The notes beneath the pieces were generated by a model. It saw nothing but the letters and a program-made list of their open reading frames with translations. It had not been told where the DNA came from and did not search any database. The translations under genes and the position numbers were made by a program. Shown here piece after piece: positions 15,682 to 23,346 of a stretch of 64,000 bases of DNA. The number at the start of each line of letters is the position of its first letter. Within the stretch, counting starts at the first letter, position 1. This DNA is from JAVEDQ01 sp963783105 (GTDB taxonomy: Bacteria; Actinomycetota; Actinomycetes; Frankiales; Frankiaceae): assembly GCA_963783105.1 (NCBI GenBank), contig CAWAMI010000003.1, forward strand, positions 372,001 through 436,000. The letters run 5' to 3'.

Positions 15682-17250
15682 ATGCCGAGGATGCGCCCCG
15701 ACTCCCCCCGTGCCGAGCCGCCCGAGGCCCCCGCGTCGCCCGCGGTCCGTCCGGACGCGAAGCTGGGGATCGGCCTGGCCTTCCTCGCGAGCGCCGCCGT
15801 CCTGACGCTGGAACTGCTCAGCCTCCGCCTCGTCGCCCCCTACGTCGGCCTGACGATCCAGGCGAACAGCGCCGTCATCGGCATGGCGCTCGGCGGCATC
15901 GCCGCCGGCGCCTGGCTCGGCGGGCAGCTCGCGGACGCCCGGAACCCTCGTCTGCTGCTGGGCCCGCTGTTCCTGCTCGCCGGCGCGCTGACCATCGTCA
16001 TGCTGCCGCTGGTGCGCCTGCTCGGCGAGTCCATCGGATCGGCGAACCCGGCCGTCGTCCTCCTGATGGCCATGGTCGCGGTGTTCCTGCCGGCGACGGC
16101 GTTGTCGGCGGTGCCGCCTCTGGTGATCAAGCAGATGCTGGCCGACCTCCGGCTGACCGGCTCGACGGTGGGTGCCGTCTCGGCGGCCGGCACCGTCGGC
16201 GGGCTCGCCGCCACCTTCGTCACCGGTTTCCTGCTCGTCGCGTACTTCCCGGTGCGTGGCCTGGTGCTGACGATCGCGGCGATCCTGCTCGTCACGGGTC
16301 TCCTGCTGACCGCGGCGGCTCGGCGGGGCGGGACGCGCACGCAGCGCTCATCGACCGCGCCCGTCCTCGTCGTGGTTGCCCTGGCCTTCGGCGGCCTGTC
16401 GCTCGTGGCCACGCCACGCTGCGACGTCGAGACGGCCTACCACTGCGCCCGCCTGGTCGACGCGGCCCCGCCCGAGGGTGCGCTGACGCTGCACCTCGAC
16501 ACGCTGTCGCACAGCTACGTCAACCAGGCCGACCCGACCGACCTGCGGTTCGCCTACATCCGCGCCATGGCGGCGGTCAGCGGCGCGATCGAGCCGCCGG
16601 GCAGGCCGATCCGCGCGCTGCACGTCGGCGGCGGCGGGGCGACGATGGCGCGCTACGTCGCGGCGACCCGGCCCGGCAGCCAGAACCTGATCTACGAGGT
16701 GGACCGGGGCGTGGTGAACCTGGACCGGCAGCGCCTCGGGCTGCGCACCGGCGAGGGTCTACGGGTCCGGGTCGTCGACGGCCGGGTCGGGCTGACAGAG
16801 ACGCCGAGCGATTCCTACGACCTCGTGATCGGCGACGCCTTCGGCGGCGTCAGCGTTCCCTGGCACCTGACCACGCAGGAGACGGCACGCGACGTGCAGC
16901 GCGTCCTCGGGCCGGACGGCGTGTACGCCGTCAACGTCATCGACTTCCCGCCCAACCGCTTCGCCCGGTCCGAGTTCGCGACGCTCGCCTCCACCTTCGG
17001 GCACGTCGCCGTGATGTCCGCGCCGGCGTCGCTGCGCAATCAGAACGGGGGCAACTTCGTGCTCGTCGCCAGCGACGCGCCGCTGCCAGTCGAAGGCCTG
17101 CAGGCCGGCCTGCAGGGGCACCCGCAGGGCTGGCGCCTGCTCACCGGTCCGGATGCCGTCGTATGGTCGAGGGATACTGACAAACCGCTCATACTCACCG
17201 ACGACTACGCGCCGGTCGATCAGATCCTCACGCAGCAGCCCGCGACCTGA
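15682..17250 (+). CDS. Membrane-fused spermidine synthase-like protein
   Basis: The ATG at 15682 or 15691 gives about 520 residues. The N-terminal half has about seven hydrophobic segments (LGIGLAFLASAAVLTLELLS and onward to roughly residue 245). The C-terminal half is a methyltransferase/spermidine-synthase fold with a glycine loop ALHVGGGGATM and an acidic strand YEVDRG, then SYDLVIGDAFGG. This matches the fused MFS/spermidine-synthase proteins of bacteria. Whether it makes a polyamine is doubtful: the DAFGG region resembles the active-site loop, but the membrane-fused branch has no assigned reaction that I can support. It is monocistronic and followed by the L,D-transpeptidase. Confidence 0.85.
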   Translation: MPRMRPDSPRAEPPEAPASPAVRPDAKLGIGLAFLASAAVLTLELLSLRLVAPYVGLTIQANSAVIGMALGGIAAGAWLGGQLADARNPRLLLGPLFLLAGALTIVMLPLVRLLGESIGSANPAVVLLMAMVAVFLPATALSAVPPLVIKQMLADLRLTGSTVGAVSAAGTVGGLAATFVTGFLLVAYFPVRGLVLTIAAILLVTGLLLTAAARRGGTRTQRSSTAPVLVVVALAFGGLSLVATPRCDVETAYHCARLVDAAPPEGALTLHLDTLSHSYVNQADPTDLRFAYIRAMAAVSGAIEPPGRPIRALHVGGGGATMARYVAATRPGSQNLIYEVDRGVVNLDRQRLGLRTGEGLRVRVVDGRVGLTETPSDSYDLVIGDAFGGVSVPWHLTTQETARDVQRVLGPDGVYAVNVIDFPPNRFARSEFATLASTFGHVAVMSAPASLRNQNGGNFVLVASDAPLPVEGLQAGLQGHPQGWRLLTGPDAVVWSRDTDKPLILTDDYAPVDQILTQQPAT

Positions 17251-17386
17251 CCGGCGACCGACCCGTCCATGACGAGTGGAGAACGTTTCCGGTCAGGGCT
17301 GCACGGAACAGAACCTTCGGCCGATGAGGACGACGGGACGGCCATCGGCGCCCGCCCCGCAACGTCGGACTCGGCGATCGGAAGAC

Positions 17387-18589
17387 ATGCGCCCCCACCT
17401 GAACCGCTCCAGCCGCCCGCACCGCGCCCTGCGCGGGGCGGCGGCGCTCGCCGGGCTGTGCGCCGTCGTACTGACGTCATGCTCGCTGCCTGACTCCGTC
17501 GACTCACCGGCGGCTCCCCCCGCCGAGGCCACACCGGCTCCGGACCCGACCGTGACGTGGAGCGCCGACGACGGCGGCACGGTGAAGCCCGGCGACGATC
17601 TACGGGTGCGCGTCACCGACGGCACGCTGCAGGCCCTCGACGTCCTCGACCACGACGGCAAGGCCCTGCCGGCCTCCGTCGCCGCCGACACCGGCACCGT
17701 GACCGACCTGCCGCCGGGCCGGATCCTCACGGTCACCGTCACGTCCGCGGGGGCCGACGGGACCATCAGCCACGCGGTGCGCACGATCCGCACCGCGGCT
17801 CCCGAACACCCGCTGAAGGCGACGGTCACCCCGGGCGACGACGCGACGGTCGGCGTCGGCCAGCCGGTCGTGGTCACCTTCAACACGGCGGTGGACGACC
17901 GGGCCGCGGCCGAGCGGGCGCTGTCCGTGCACGTCGACCGGTCGGTCGGCGACGCAGGCTGGTACTGGTTCAACGACACGCAGGTTCAGTACCGGCCCAA
18001 GGCCTACTGGCCCACGGGCACGAAGGTGACGGTCCGGGCCGCGCTGAACGACGTCCGCACCGGCAAGACCACCTGGGGTGTTCGGGACACGACCTCGACG
18101 TTCACCGTCGGCCGCTCCCAGATCCTGAAGATCGATGCGAACGAGCACATGATGACGGTGCTGCGCAACGGCAAGGCCGTCCGCTCGGTCCCGGTCTCGC
18201 TCGGCCAGCACAAGGGCACCTGGCGCACCCGCAGCGGCGTCAAGACGATCATGAGCATCGAGCGGACCGTGCGCATGGACTCGGCCACCGTCGGCATCAC
18301 CGGCGACGGCGCCTACGACCACGACGTGCCCTACGCGATGCGGCTGACGTGGTCCGGGGAGTACGTCCACGGCGCCCCGTGGAGCGAGTGGGCGCAGGGC
18401 AAGCAGGACGTCTCCCACGGCTGCACCAACATCTCGCTGGCCAACGCCAAGTGGCTTTTCGAGAACTCCCTGGTCGGCGACCCCGTCGAGACGGCCGGGA
18501 CCGGGCGGCCCATGGAGCCGGGCAACGGCTGGGGTGGCGCCTGGGACGTGGCGTGGAAGGACTGGAAGGCCGGCTCGGCGCTGTCCTGA
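17387..18589 (+). CDS. L,D-transpeptidase lipoprotein
   Basis: The ATG at 17387 after GGAAG gives 400 residues starting MRPHLNRSSRPHR, then a hydrophobic segment and lipobox LTSC. Two Ig-like domains follow (about residues 50-240), as in mycobacterial Ldt enzymes. The YkuD catalytic domain lies at about 240-370: YVHGAPWSEW (His near 327) and SHGCTNIS with the nucleophile Cys near 346. A C-terminal Trp/Gly-rich subdomain (GNGWGGAWDVAWKDW) closes the protein. The enzyme makes 3-3 crosslinks in peptidoglycan outside the membrane and is typically inhibited by carbapenems. Confidence 0.95.
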   Translation: MRPHLNRSSRPHRALRGAAALAGLCAVVLTSCSLPDSVDSPAAPPAEATPAPDPTVTWSADDGGTVKPGDDLRVRVTDGTLQALDVLDHDGKALPASVAADTGTVTDLPPGRILTVTVTSAGADGTISHAVRTIRTAAPEHPLKATVTPGDDATVGVGQPVVVTFNTAVDDRAAAERALSVHVDRSVGDAGWYWFNDTQVQYRPKAYWPTGTKVTVRAALNDVRTGKTTWGVRDTTSTFTVGRSQILKIDANEHMMTVLRNGKAVRSVPVSLGQHKGTWRTRSGVKTIMSIERTVRMDSATVGITGDGAYDHDVPYAMRLTWSGEYVHGAPWSEWAQGKQDVSHGCTNISLANAKWLFENSLVGDPVETAGTGRPMEPGNGWGGAWDVAWKDWKAGSALS

Positions 18590-18602
18590 CCCGCGATCCG
18601 GC

Positions 18603-18863
18603 TCAGGCTCCCGGGGCGCCGTCGGCGGCGGTCTCCTCGTCGTCCCCGGTGAGGTCGGGGCCGGCGTCGCCGCCGGTCGCGAGCCCGCCCTGGGTGCCGG
18701 GCGCATCCTCGGCGTTCGGCGTCGACCCGGCCGTTCTCGGCCGCCCCTGCTCGGCCTCCGCCGTCACCGCGGCGTCGCCCTGGTCGTCACCCGCGCCGGC
18801 CGCGAGGCCACCCACGGCAGTGGTGCTGGCCCCGCCCGTGCCGCCGCTGTCCGGAGTCGTCAT
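18603..18863 (-). CDS. Low-complexity acidic small protein, unknown
   Basis: An 86-residue protein rich in Gly, Ala, Asp, Glu and Thr (TTPDSGGTGGASTTAVGG), with no hydrophobic segment and likely disordered. GGAAGGCAGG precedes the ATG at 18863 at usable distance. It converges on the L,D-transpeptidase gene (13 bp between stops) and diverges from the similar low-complexity gene at 18938. I do not recognise a family; such proteins in actinomycetes are sometimes stress-related, but nothing here shows that. Confidence 0.45.
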   Translation of the reverse strand: MTTPDSGGTGGASTTAVGGLAAGAGDDQGDAAVTAEAEQGRPRTAGSTPNAEDAPGTQGGLATGGDAGPDLTGDDEETAADGAPGA

Positions 18864-18937
18864 GCGACCTGCCTTCCCACCTCACTTCCGGCGACGCCTG
18901 CCGGTACAGCCCGCGGGCGTCGGGTAGGCGAGCAACC

Positions 18938-19246
18938 ATGAGCGAGAACGCAGCCGAGATCCCCGACGACCTCGTCTCCCGCCAGGACTCCCCCGCGACC
19001 GAGCCGGACAGCGAGCCGATCGCTGCCCACGGCGACGACCTGGCGGACGGCACCACCCGCGGTGTCGGGCCGGGCGGCACCGAGCGCGATCAGCACCCGG
19101 CGACCTCGGGCTCGCAGGCCCCGGCGGTCGGACTGGGCGGTGCGACCGAGGGCTCCGCCTCCCACCCCGGCTACGAGGTCGACCCGGTCGTCCCGCCCGG
19201 TCGTCGCTCCGCGCCGCAGGACGACGACGGATCCGACGTCGGCTGA
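18938..19246 (+). CDS. Acidic disordered small protein, unknown
   Basis: A 102-residue protein (MSENAAEIPDDLVSRQDSPA...), Asp/Glu/Pro/Gly-rich and lacking hydrophobic segments, so probably disordered. It lies head to head with another acidic low-complexity gene, about 74 bp between starts. GGCGAGC upstream is a weak SD. The composition resembles its divergent neighbour, which may indicate a shared origin or just composition bias. No function can be assigned. Confidence 0.45.
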   Translation: MSENAAEIPDDLVSRQDSPATEPDSEPIAAHGDDLADGTTRGVGPGGTERDQHPATSGSQAPAVGLGGATEGSASHPGYEVDPVVPPGRRSAPQDDDGSDVG

Positions 19247-19299
19247 CCCGAACGCCGGCTGACGGTGCCAAGCCACCTGGCGGCGCCCGGTCTGGAGCG

Positions 19300-19749
19300 T
19301 CAGCGGACGGGCGCCTTCAGGGTGAGTTCGCCGGAGTTCTGGAACCGGAAGGTGACCGACACCCGGTCACCCTTCTTCAGCCGCTGCTTCAGGTCGAGCA
19401 GCCGCAGCTGCGTCCCTCGGGTCACCGTGCTGTCGGACACCACGAGAACGTAGTTCACGGACCTGGCGTCGGACAGCAGATCCACGCGTGCCGCCACGGG
19501 GGAGCTGCCCGCGATCAGCTTCTCCCGGTCCGAACCCGAGTTCTGCACCAGGAAGTCGACGGTCGCGGAGCCCCCGGCGGCGTAGGAGCCCGACGGCGGA
19601 TGGACGACGTGCACGTCCGAGACGAGGATCGAACCGAGCCGGGCCTCGGGATTCTTCGAGCCACCGGACACGACGTTGGTGCCACACGCCGTCACGCCCA
19701 GAACCAGCCCGCACAGCGTCGCTGTCCAGACACCCCGACCACCAGTCAC
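19300..19749 (-). CDS. Secreted lipoprotein, possibly PCu(A)C-like
   Basis: The GTG at 19749, behind GGGAGCGGG, gives 149 residues with a short signal peptide (TATLCGLVLGVTAC, lipobox VTAC). The mature part looks like a beta-sandwich: ILVSDVHVVHPP, ATVDFLVQNSGSDREKL, SPVAARVDLL, LRLLDLKQRLKKGDRVSVTFRF. The order of strands and the late KKGDxVxVTFxF segment resemble PCu(A)C copper chaperones, but the metal-binding His/Met set is missing, so copper binding is unlikely. Many actinobacteria carry such orphan lipoproteins. It is divergent from the PAC2 gene. Confidence 0.6.
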   Translation of the reverse strand: MTGGRGVWTATLCGLVLGVTACGTNVVSGGSKNPEARLGSILVSDVHVVHPPSGSYAAGGSATVDFLVQNSGSDREKLIAGSSPVAARVDLLSDARSVNYVLVVSDSTVTRGTQLRLLDLKQRLKKGDRVSVTFRFQNSGELTLKAPVR

Positions 19750-19944
19750 GCCCGCTCCCACCCGACCTCCGGCTGCACACCGGGGCCCTCCTTCCCCCGG
19801 CCCACCGCGGAACCCGACGGCGAGTTCAAATGACACGAAGTTGTCACATCGGGCCGACGCGCCGGTTCCACCGGGTCGAACGGAAGCTGACCGGGCCCGA
19901 CGGTGTTGGATGAACCGAAGGCACGAGGTCGAGGGAGGTCAACG

Positions 19945-20868
19945 GTGCTGGATCCCCATGCGCTCATCGAGTACGCGGACGACCTCCCCGAACTCGACGG
20001 GCCCGTCCTGATCCAGGCCCTCGACGGATTCGTCGACGCCGGGTCGGTGCGCAAGCTGGTCCGCGAGCAACTGCTCGTCTCCAGCGAACGCGTCCTGGCG
20101 ACCTTCGACGTCGACCAGTTGATCGACTACCGCAGCCGCCGCCCGCCCATGGTCTTCGAACGGGACCACTGGTCCGGCTACGCCGAGCCTCAGCTGGCGG
20201 TGCACCTGTTGCACGACGACATGGGTACCGCGTTCCTGCTGCTGGAGGGGCCGGAGCCGGACTACCAGTGGGAGCGGTTCCTCGCCGCGGTGCAGCTCGT
20301 CGTCGAGCGCCTGGACGTCCGGCTCACCGTCGGCCTCAACGCCATCCCGATGGCGGTGCCGCACACGCGACCGGTCGGGGTCATCGCGCACGCGACCTCG
20401 TCCGAGCTGGTCGCGGACCACCCCTCCTGGATCGACCGTGTGCAGGTGCCCGGCAGCGCCGGCAACCTGCTCGAGTACCGGCTCGGCCAGGCGGGCCACG
20501 CGGCGGTCGGCTTCGCGGTGCACGTGCCGCACTACCTCGCGCAGAGCGAGTTCCCGGCCAGCGCGGTCGCGCTGCTGGAGTCGGTGACGAAATCGGCCGG
20601 GTTGGTCCTGCCCACGGGTGAGCTGCGGGCGGCGGCGACGCGCACGGCCGCCGAGATCGATGTCCAGGTGGCGGACAACGAGGAGGTCGCGGAGGTCGTT
20701 CGCGCCCTCGAACAGCAGTACGACGCCTTCGTCGCGGGCAGCGGCCGCAGCCTGCTCTCCGACACCTCGTCCGAGCCGCTGCCGAGCGCGGACGAGCTCG
20801 GCGAGGCGTTCGAGCTGTTCCTCGCCCAGCAGCCGTCGCCGGACGACGACCCGGACGACCAGGACTGA
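19945..20868 (+). CDS. PAC2 family protein
   Basis: The GTG at 19945 with GGGAGG 7-12 bp upstream gives 307 residues. The PAC2 pattern is clear: LIQALDGFVDAGSVRKLVRE near the start, FDVDQLIDYRSRRPPM, LLEGPEPDYQWERF and PVGVIAHATS. This fold is shared with eukaryotic proteasome-assembly chaperone 2; the bacterial members are conserved in actinobacteria. Their molecular role is not established. The C-terminus has an acidic tail (SPDDDPDDQD). It is monocistronic; the HxlR gene converges on it 29 bp downstream. Confidence 0.9.
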   Translation: MLDPHALIEYADDLPELDGPVLIQALDGFVDAGSVRKLVREQLLVSSERVLATFDVDQLIDYRSRRPPMVFERDHWSGYAEPQLAVHLLHDDMGTAFLLLEGPEPDYQWERFLAAVQLVVERLDVRLTVGLNAIPMAVPHTRPVGVIAHATSSELVADHPSWIDRVQVPGSAGNLLEYRLGQAGHAAVGFAVHVPHYLAQSEFPASAVALLESVTKSAGLVLPTGELRAAATRTAAEIDVQVADNEEVAEVVRALEQQYDAFVAGSGRSLLSDTSSEPLPSADELGEAFELFLAQQPSPDDDPDDQD

Positions 20869-20897
20869 CCGCGCCTGAAGCGCCTCTGGCGACCGGT

Positions 20898-21410
20898 TCA
20901 GCCGGCCTCGGGCAGCTTGCCCGCGCGTCCCCAGCCGGGCGCCTGCGACTCGACGGACAGGTCGCGGTTGTGCACCGGTTCGCCGCAGGTCTGGCAGTAG
21001 GTCCCGGCGACGAGCTGATGGTCGTGGTGCAGGACGAGCAGCGGCGACTGTTCGTCGACCGCCCACTTGTCCCCCCATGTGCGCAGGGCGTGCAGGATCG
21101 GCTGCAGATCCTTACCGGCCTCGGTGAGCCGGTACTCGTAGCGCTGCGGCCGCTCCTGATACGGACGGCGGGTGACGATCCCCGCACGCTCCAGCGTGCG
21201 CAGGCGGCTGGTCAGGATGTCGCGGGGCGCGCCCGTGTTGGCGGCGATGCGGTCGAAGCGGCGGTTGCCGAGGAACAGCTCGCGGACGACCAGCAGCGCC
21301 CACTTCTCCCCGATCACCTGCAGGGCGTTCGCGACCGAGCACGGTCGTCCCGGCGGCTGCTTGGTACCGGGCAGGGGCGAGGCGTAGGGCGTGGCGGAAC
21401 TCACGCCCAT
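20898..21410 (-). CDS. HxlR-family transcriptional regulator
   Basis: A 170-residue winged-helix protein. The HxlR domain spans about residues 22-110: CSVANALQVIGEKWALLVVRELFLGNRRF, with Cys24 at the usual position for redox sensing, then LTSRLRTLERAGIVTRRPYQ. The C-terminal 60 residues contain a CQTCGEPV knuckle. It is divergent from the thiolase gene; two GTTGS-N5-CCAAC inverted repeats lie between them (21414-21428 and 21455-21469). It therefore probably represses the thiolase gene and itself. The inducer is unknown. Confidence 0.92.
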   Translation of the reverse strand: MGVSSATPYASPLPGTKQPPGRPCSVANALQVIGEKWALLVVRELFLGNRRFDRIAANTGAPRDILTSRLRTLERAGIVTRRPYQERPQRYEYRLTEAGKDLQPILHALRTWGDKWAVDEQSPLLVLHHDHQLVAGTYCQTCGEPVHNRDLSVESQAPGWGRAGKLPEAG

Positions 21411-21413
21411 TAG

Positions 21414-21428
21414 GTTGCCATATCCAAC
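21414..21428. promoter_or_regulatory. Putative HxlR operator 1
   Basis: GTTGC-CATAT-CCAAC, an inverted repeat immediately upstream of the HxlR start codon. It has the same spacing and nearly the same arms as the second site 41 bp away. The lower GC of the stretch also suggests promoter DNA. Confidence 0.65.
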
Positions 21429-21454
21429 TGACTAGCGCTACCGTCCGGGCATCG

Positions 21455-21469
21455 GTTGGAATCACCAAC
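21455..21469. promoter_or_regulatory. Putative HxlR operator 2
   Basis: GTTGG-AATCA-CCAAC, a perfect 5-bp-arm inverted repeat 20 bp upstream of the thiolase start and just ahead of its SD (AGGAG). Bound regulator here would block thiolase expression. Confidence 0.65.
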
Positions 21470-21488
21470 TCGGCCTGCAGGAGCTGTC

Positions 21489-22685
21489 ATGCGTGACGCC
21501 GTCATCGTCGAAGCCGTTCGCACCCCCGTCGGCAAGGGCAAGCCCGGCGGCGCCCTGTCCGGCGTCCACGCCGTCGACCTGTTCGCGGCCAGCCTGCGCG
21601 CCGTGGTCGAGCGCAGCGGCATCGATCCGGCCTCCATCGACGACGTGATCGGCGGCGTCGTGGACCAGGTCGGCGAGCAGGCGATGAACACCACCCGCTA
21701 CGCGGCGCTGGCGGCCGGGCTGCCCGAGTCGGTGCCGGCGACCACCGTCGACCGCCAGTGCGGCTCGTCCCAGCAGGCGGTGCACTTCGCGGCGCAGGGC
21801 CTGATCGCGGGCGCCTACGACATCGTGATCGCCGGCGGCGTCGAGAGCATGAGCCGGGTGCCGATGTGGTCGAACGTCCCGGCCGGGGCCGACCCGTTCG
21901 GCCCGGGCATCGCCGCGCGCTACCCCGACGGCCTGGTGCCGCAGGGCATCAGCGCAGAGCTCATCGCCGCGAAGTGGGGGTTGCGGCGCAAGGAACTCGA
22001 CGCCTTCGCGGCCGAGAGTCACCGGCGGGCCGCGGCCGCCACGGCCGAGGGGCGCTTCGCCGACGAGATCGTGCCCCTGAAGGCGCCGGGTCCCGACGGC
22101 GAGCTGCGCGAGGTCTCGACCGACGAGACCATCCGGCCCGGGACGACCGTCGAGACGCTGGCCGGACTGAAGCCCGCCTTCTCCAGCCCGGAGATGGCGG
22201 AGCGCTTCCCGCAGATCGGCTGGTCGGTGACCGCCGGCAACGCGAGCCCGATCAACGACGGCAGCGCCGCCCTGCTGATGATGACCAGCGAGAAGGCACG
22301 CGAGCTCGGGCTGACCCCCAAGGCGCGGGTCACCACCTTCGCCGTCGCGGGCGACGACCCGCTGCTCATGCTGACCGCGATCATCCCGGCCACCCGGAAG
22401 CTCCTCGACCGGGCCGGCCTGACGGTCGACGACATCGACCTGTTCGAGGTCAACGAGGCGTTCTCGAGCGTCGTGCTGGCCTGGCAGCGCGAGCTCGGCG
22501 TGCCGCTGGACAGGGTCAACGTCAACGGCGGCGCCATCGCGATCGGCCACCCGCTCGGCGGCAGCGGCGCCCGCATCATGACGACGCTGGTGCACGCGAT
22601 GGAGCAGCGGGGCGCGCGCTACGCCCTGCAGACGATGTGCGAAGCGGGCGGCCTGGCGAACGCCACGCTGCTCGAGCGGTTGTAG
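21489..22685 (+). CDS. Acetyl-CoA C-acyltransferase (thiolase)
   Basis: The ATG at 21489 behind AGGAG gives 398 residues. The nucleophile Cys91 is in RQCGSSQQAVHF, the catalytic His is in GHPLGGSG near 355, and the second Cys is in CEAGGLANATLL near 385. GGVESMSRVPM and VNEAFSSVVLAW are further thiolase signatures. It fits the FadA/PaaJ-type group: reversible cleavage of 3-ketoacyl-CoA, cytoplasmic. The neighbours give no pathway, but the divergent HxlR regulator with two operators suggests substrate-induced expression. Confidence 0.95.
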   Translation: MRDAVIVEAVRTPVGKGKPGGALSGVHAVDLFAASLRAVVERSGIDPASIDDVIGGVVDQVGEQAMNTTRYAALAAGLPESVPATTVDRQCGSSQQAVHFAAQGLIAGAYDIVIAGGVESMSRVPMWSNVPAGADPFGPGIAARYPDGLVPQGISAELIAAKWGLRRKELDAFAAESHRRAAAATAEGRFADEIVPLKAPGPDGELREVSTDETIRPGTTVETLAGLKPAFSSPEMAERFPQIGWSVTAGNASPINDGSAALLMMTSEKARELGLTPKARVTTFAVAGDDPLLMLTAIIPATRKLLDRAGLTVDDIDLFEVNEAFSSVVLAWQRELGVPLDRVNVNGGAIAIGHPLGGSGARIMTTLVHAMEQRGARYALQTMCEAGGLANATLLERL

Positions 22686-22708
22686 ACGCGTCTCCCCCCG
22701 CCGCCGAG

Positions 22709-23254
22709 TCAGAGCCAGCGGCGGGTCGCGGCGAGGTAGTCGTCGTAGCCGGAGCCGAGCATCCGGCTGAGATGGCGCTCCTCGACGGGCACCCACCACG
22801 CGAAGATCCCGGCGATCGCACCCGCCAGCAGCAGGCCCGTCCCGGATCGCCGCGCGAGCGCGCCGCCGGCCAGGGCGACCACGTAGCCCAGGTACTGCGG
22901 GTTGCGCGTCACCCGATAGATGCCCTCGGTCACGAAGACGCCCGGGTCGGTACCCGAGACCTGGCCGGGCGAGGAGAACGCCCGCATGCCGCTCGCGGTC
23001 GCGTAGGCGCCGGCGGCCACGAGCGGCCAACCCGCCGTCGCCACCGCGCCCGGCAGGGGCACCTCCAGCGGACGTTTCGCCACGGCTGTCAGGTAGAGCC
23101 CCGCGTGCGCGACGTACAGCCCGTACATCCCGACGGCGGTCGACGTGCGGAGGCGGCCACTTGCCTCGAACTCCCGCGCCATCCGTCTGAGCACCAGCGG
23201 AGAGGCCGTTCCCATCCCTGCCGCTATCCCGAGCGCGGTCCGTCCTCGACTCAT
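22709..23254 (-). CDS. Isoprenylcysteine carboxyl methyltransferase-like membrane protein
   Basis: The ATG at 23254 (MSRGRTALGIAAG) gives 181 residues with four to five hydrophobic segments. The C-terminal YRVTRNPQYLGYVVAL and the PVEERHLSRMLGSGYDDY segment are hallmarks of the ICMT/phospholipid methyltransferase (PEMT-like) superfamily, where these residues bind S-adenosylmethionine. Bacterial members methylate small lipids or unknown targets at the membrane. It converges on the thiolase gene (23 bp between stops) and diverges from the large BTAD regulator. Confidence 0.85.
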   Translation of the reverse strand: MSRGRTALGIAAGMGTASPLVLRRMAREFEASGRLRTSTAVGMYGLYVAHAGLYLTAVAKRPLEVPLPGAVATAGWPLVAAGAYATASGMRAFSSPGQVSGTDPGVFVTEGIYRVTRNPQYLGYVVALAGGALARRSGTGLLLAGAIAGIFAWWVPVEERHLSRMLGSGYDDYLAATRRWL

Positions 23255-23346
23255 GCCGCGCGTCCTACCGCACCACGCGCGGTTGGGAAACACGCGACGC
23301 GTGCGGCGTGGCCGACGATAATCGCGCCGCCGGAAGGGAGGCGCCC

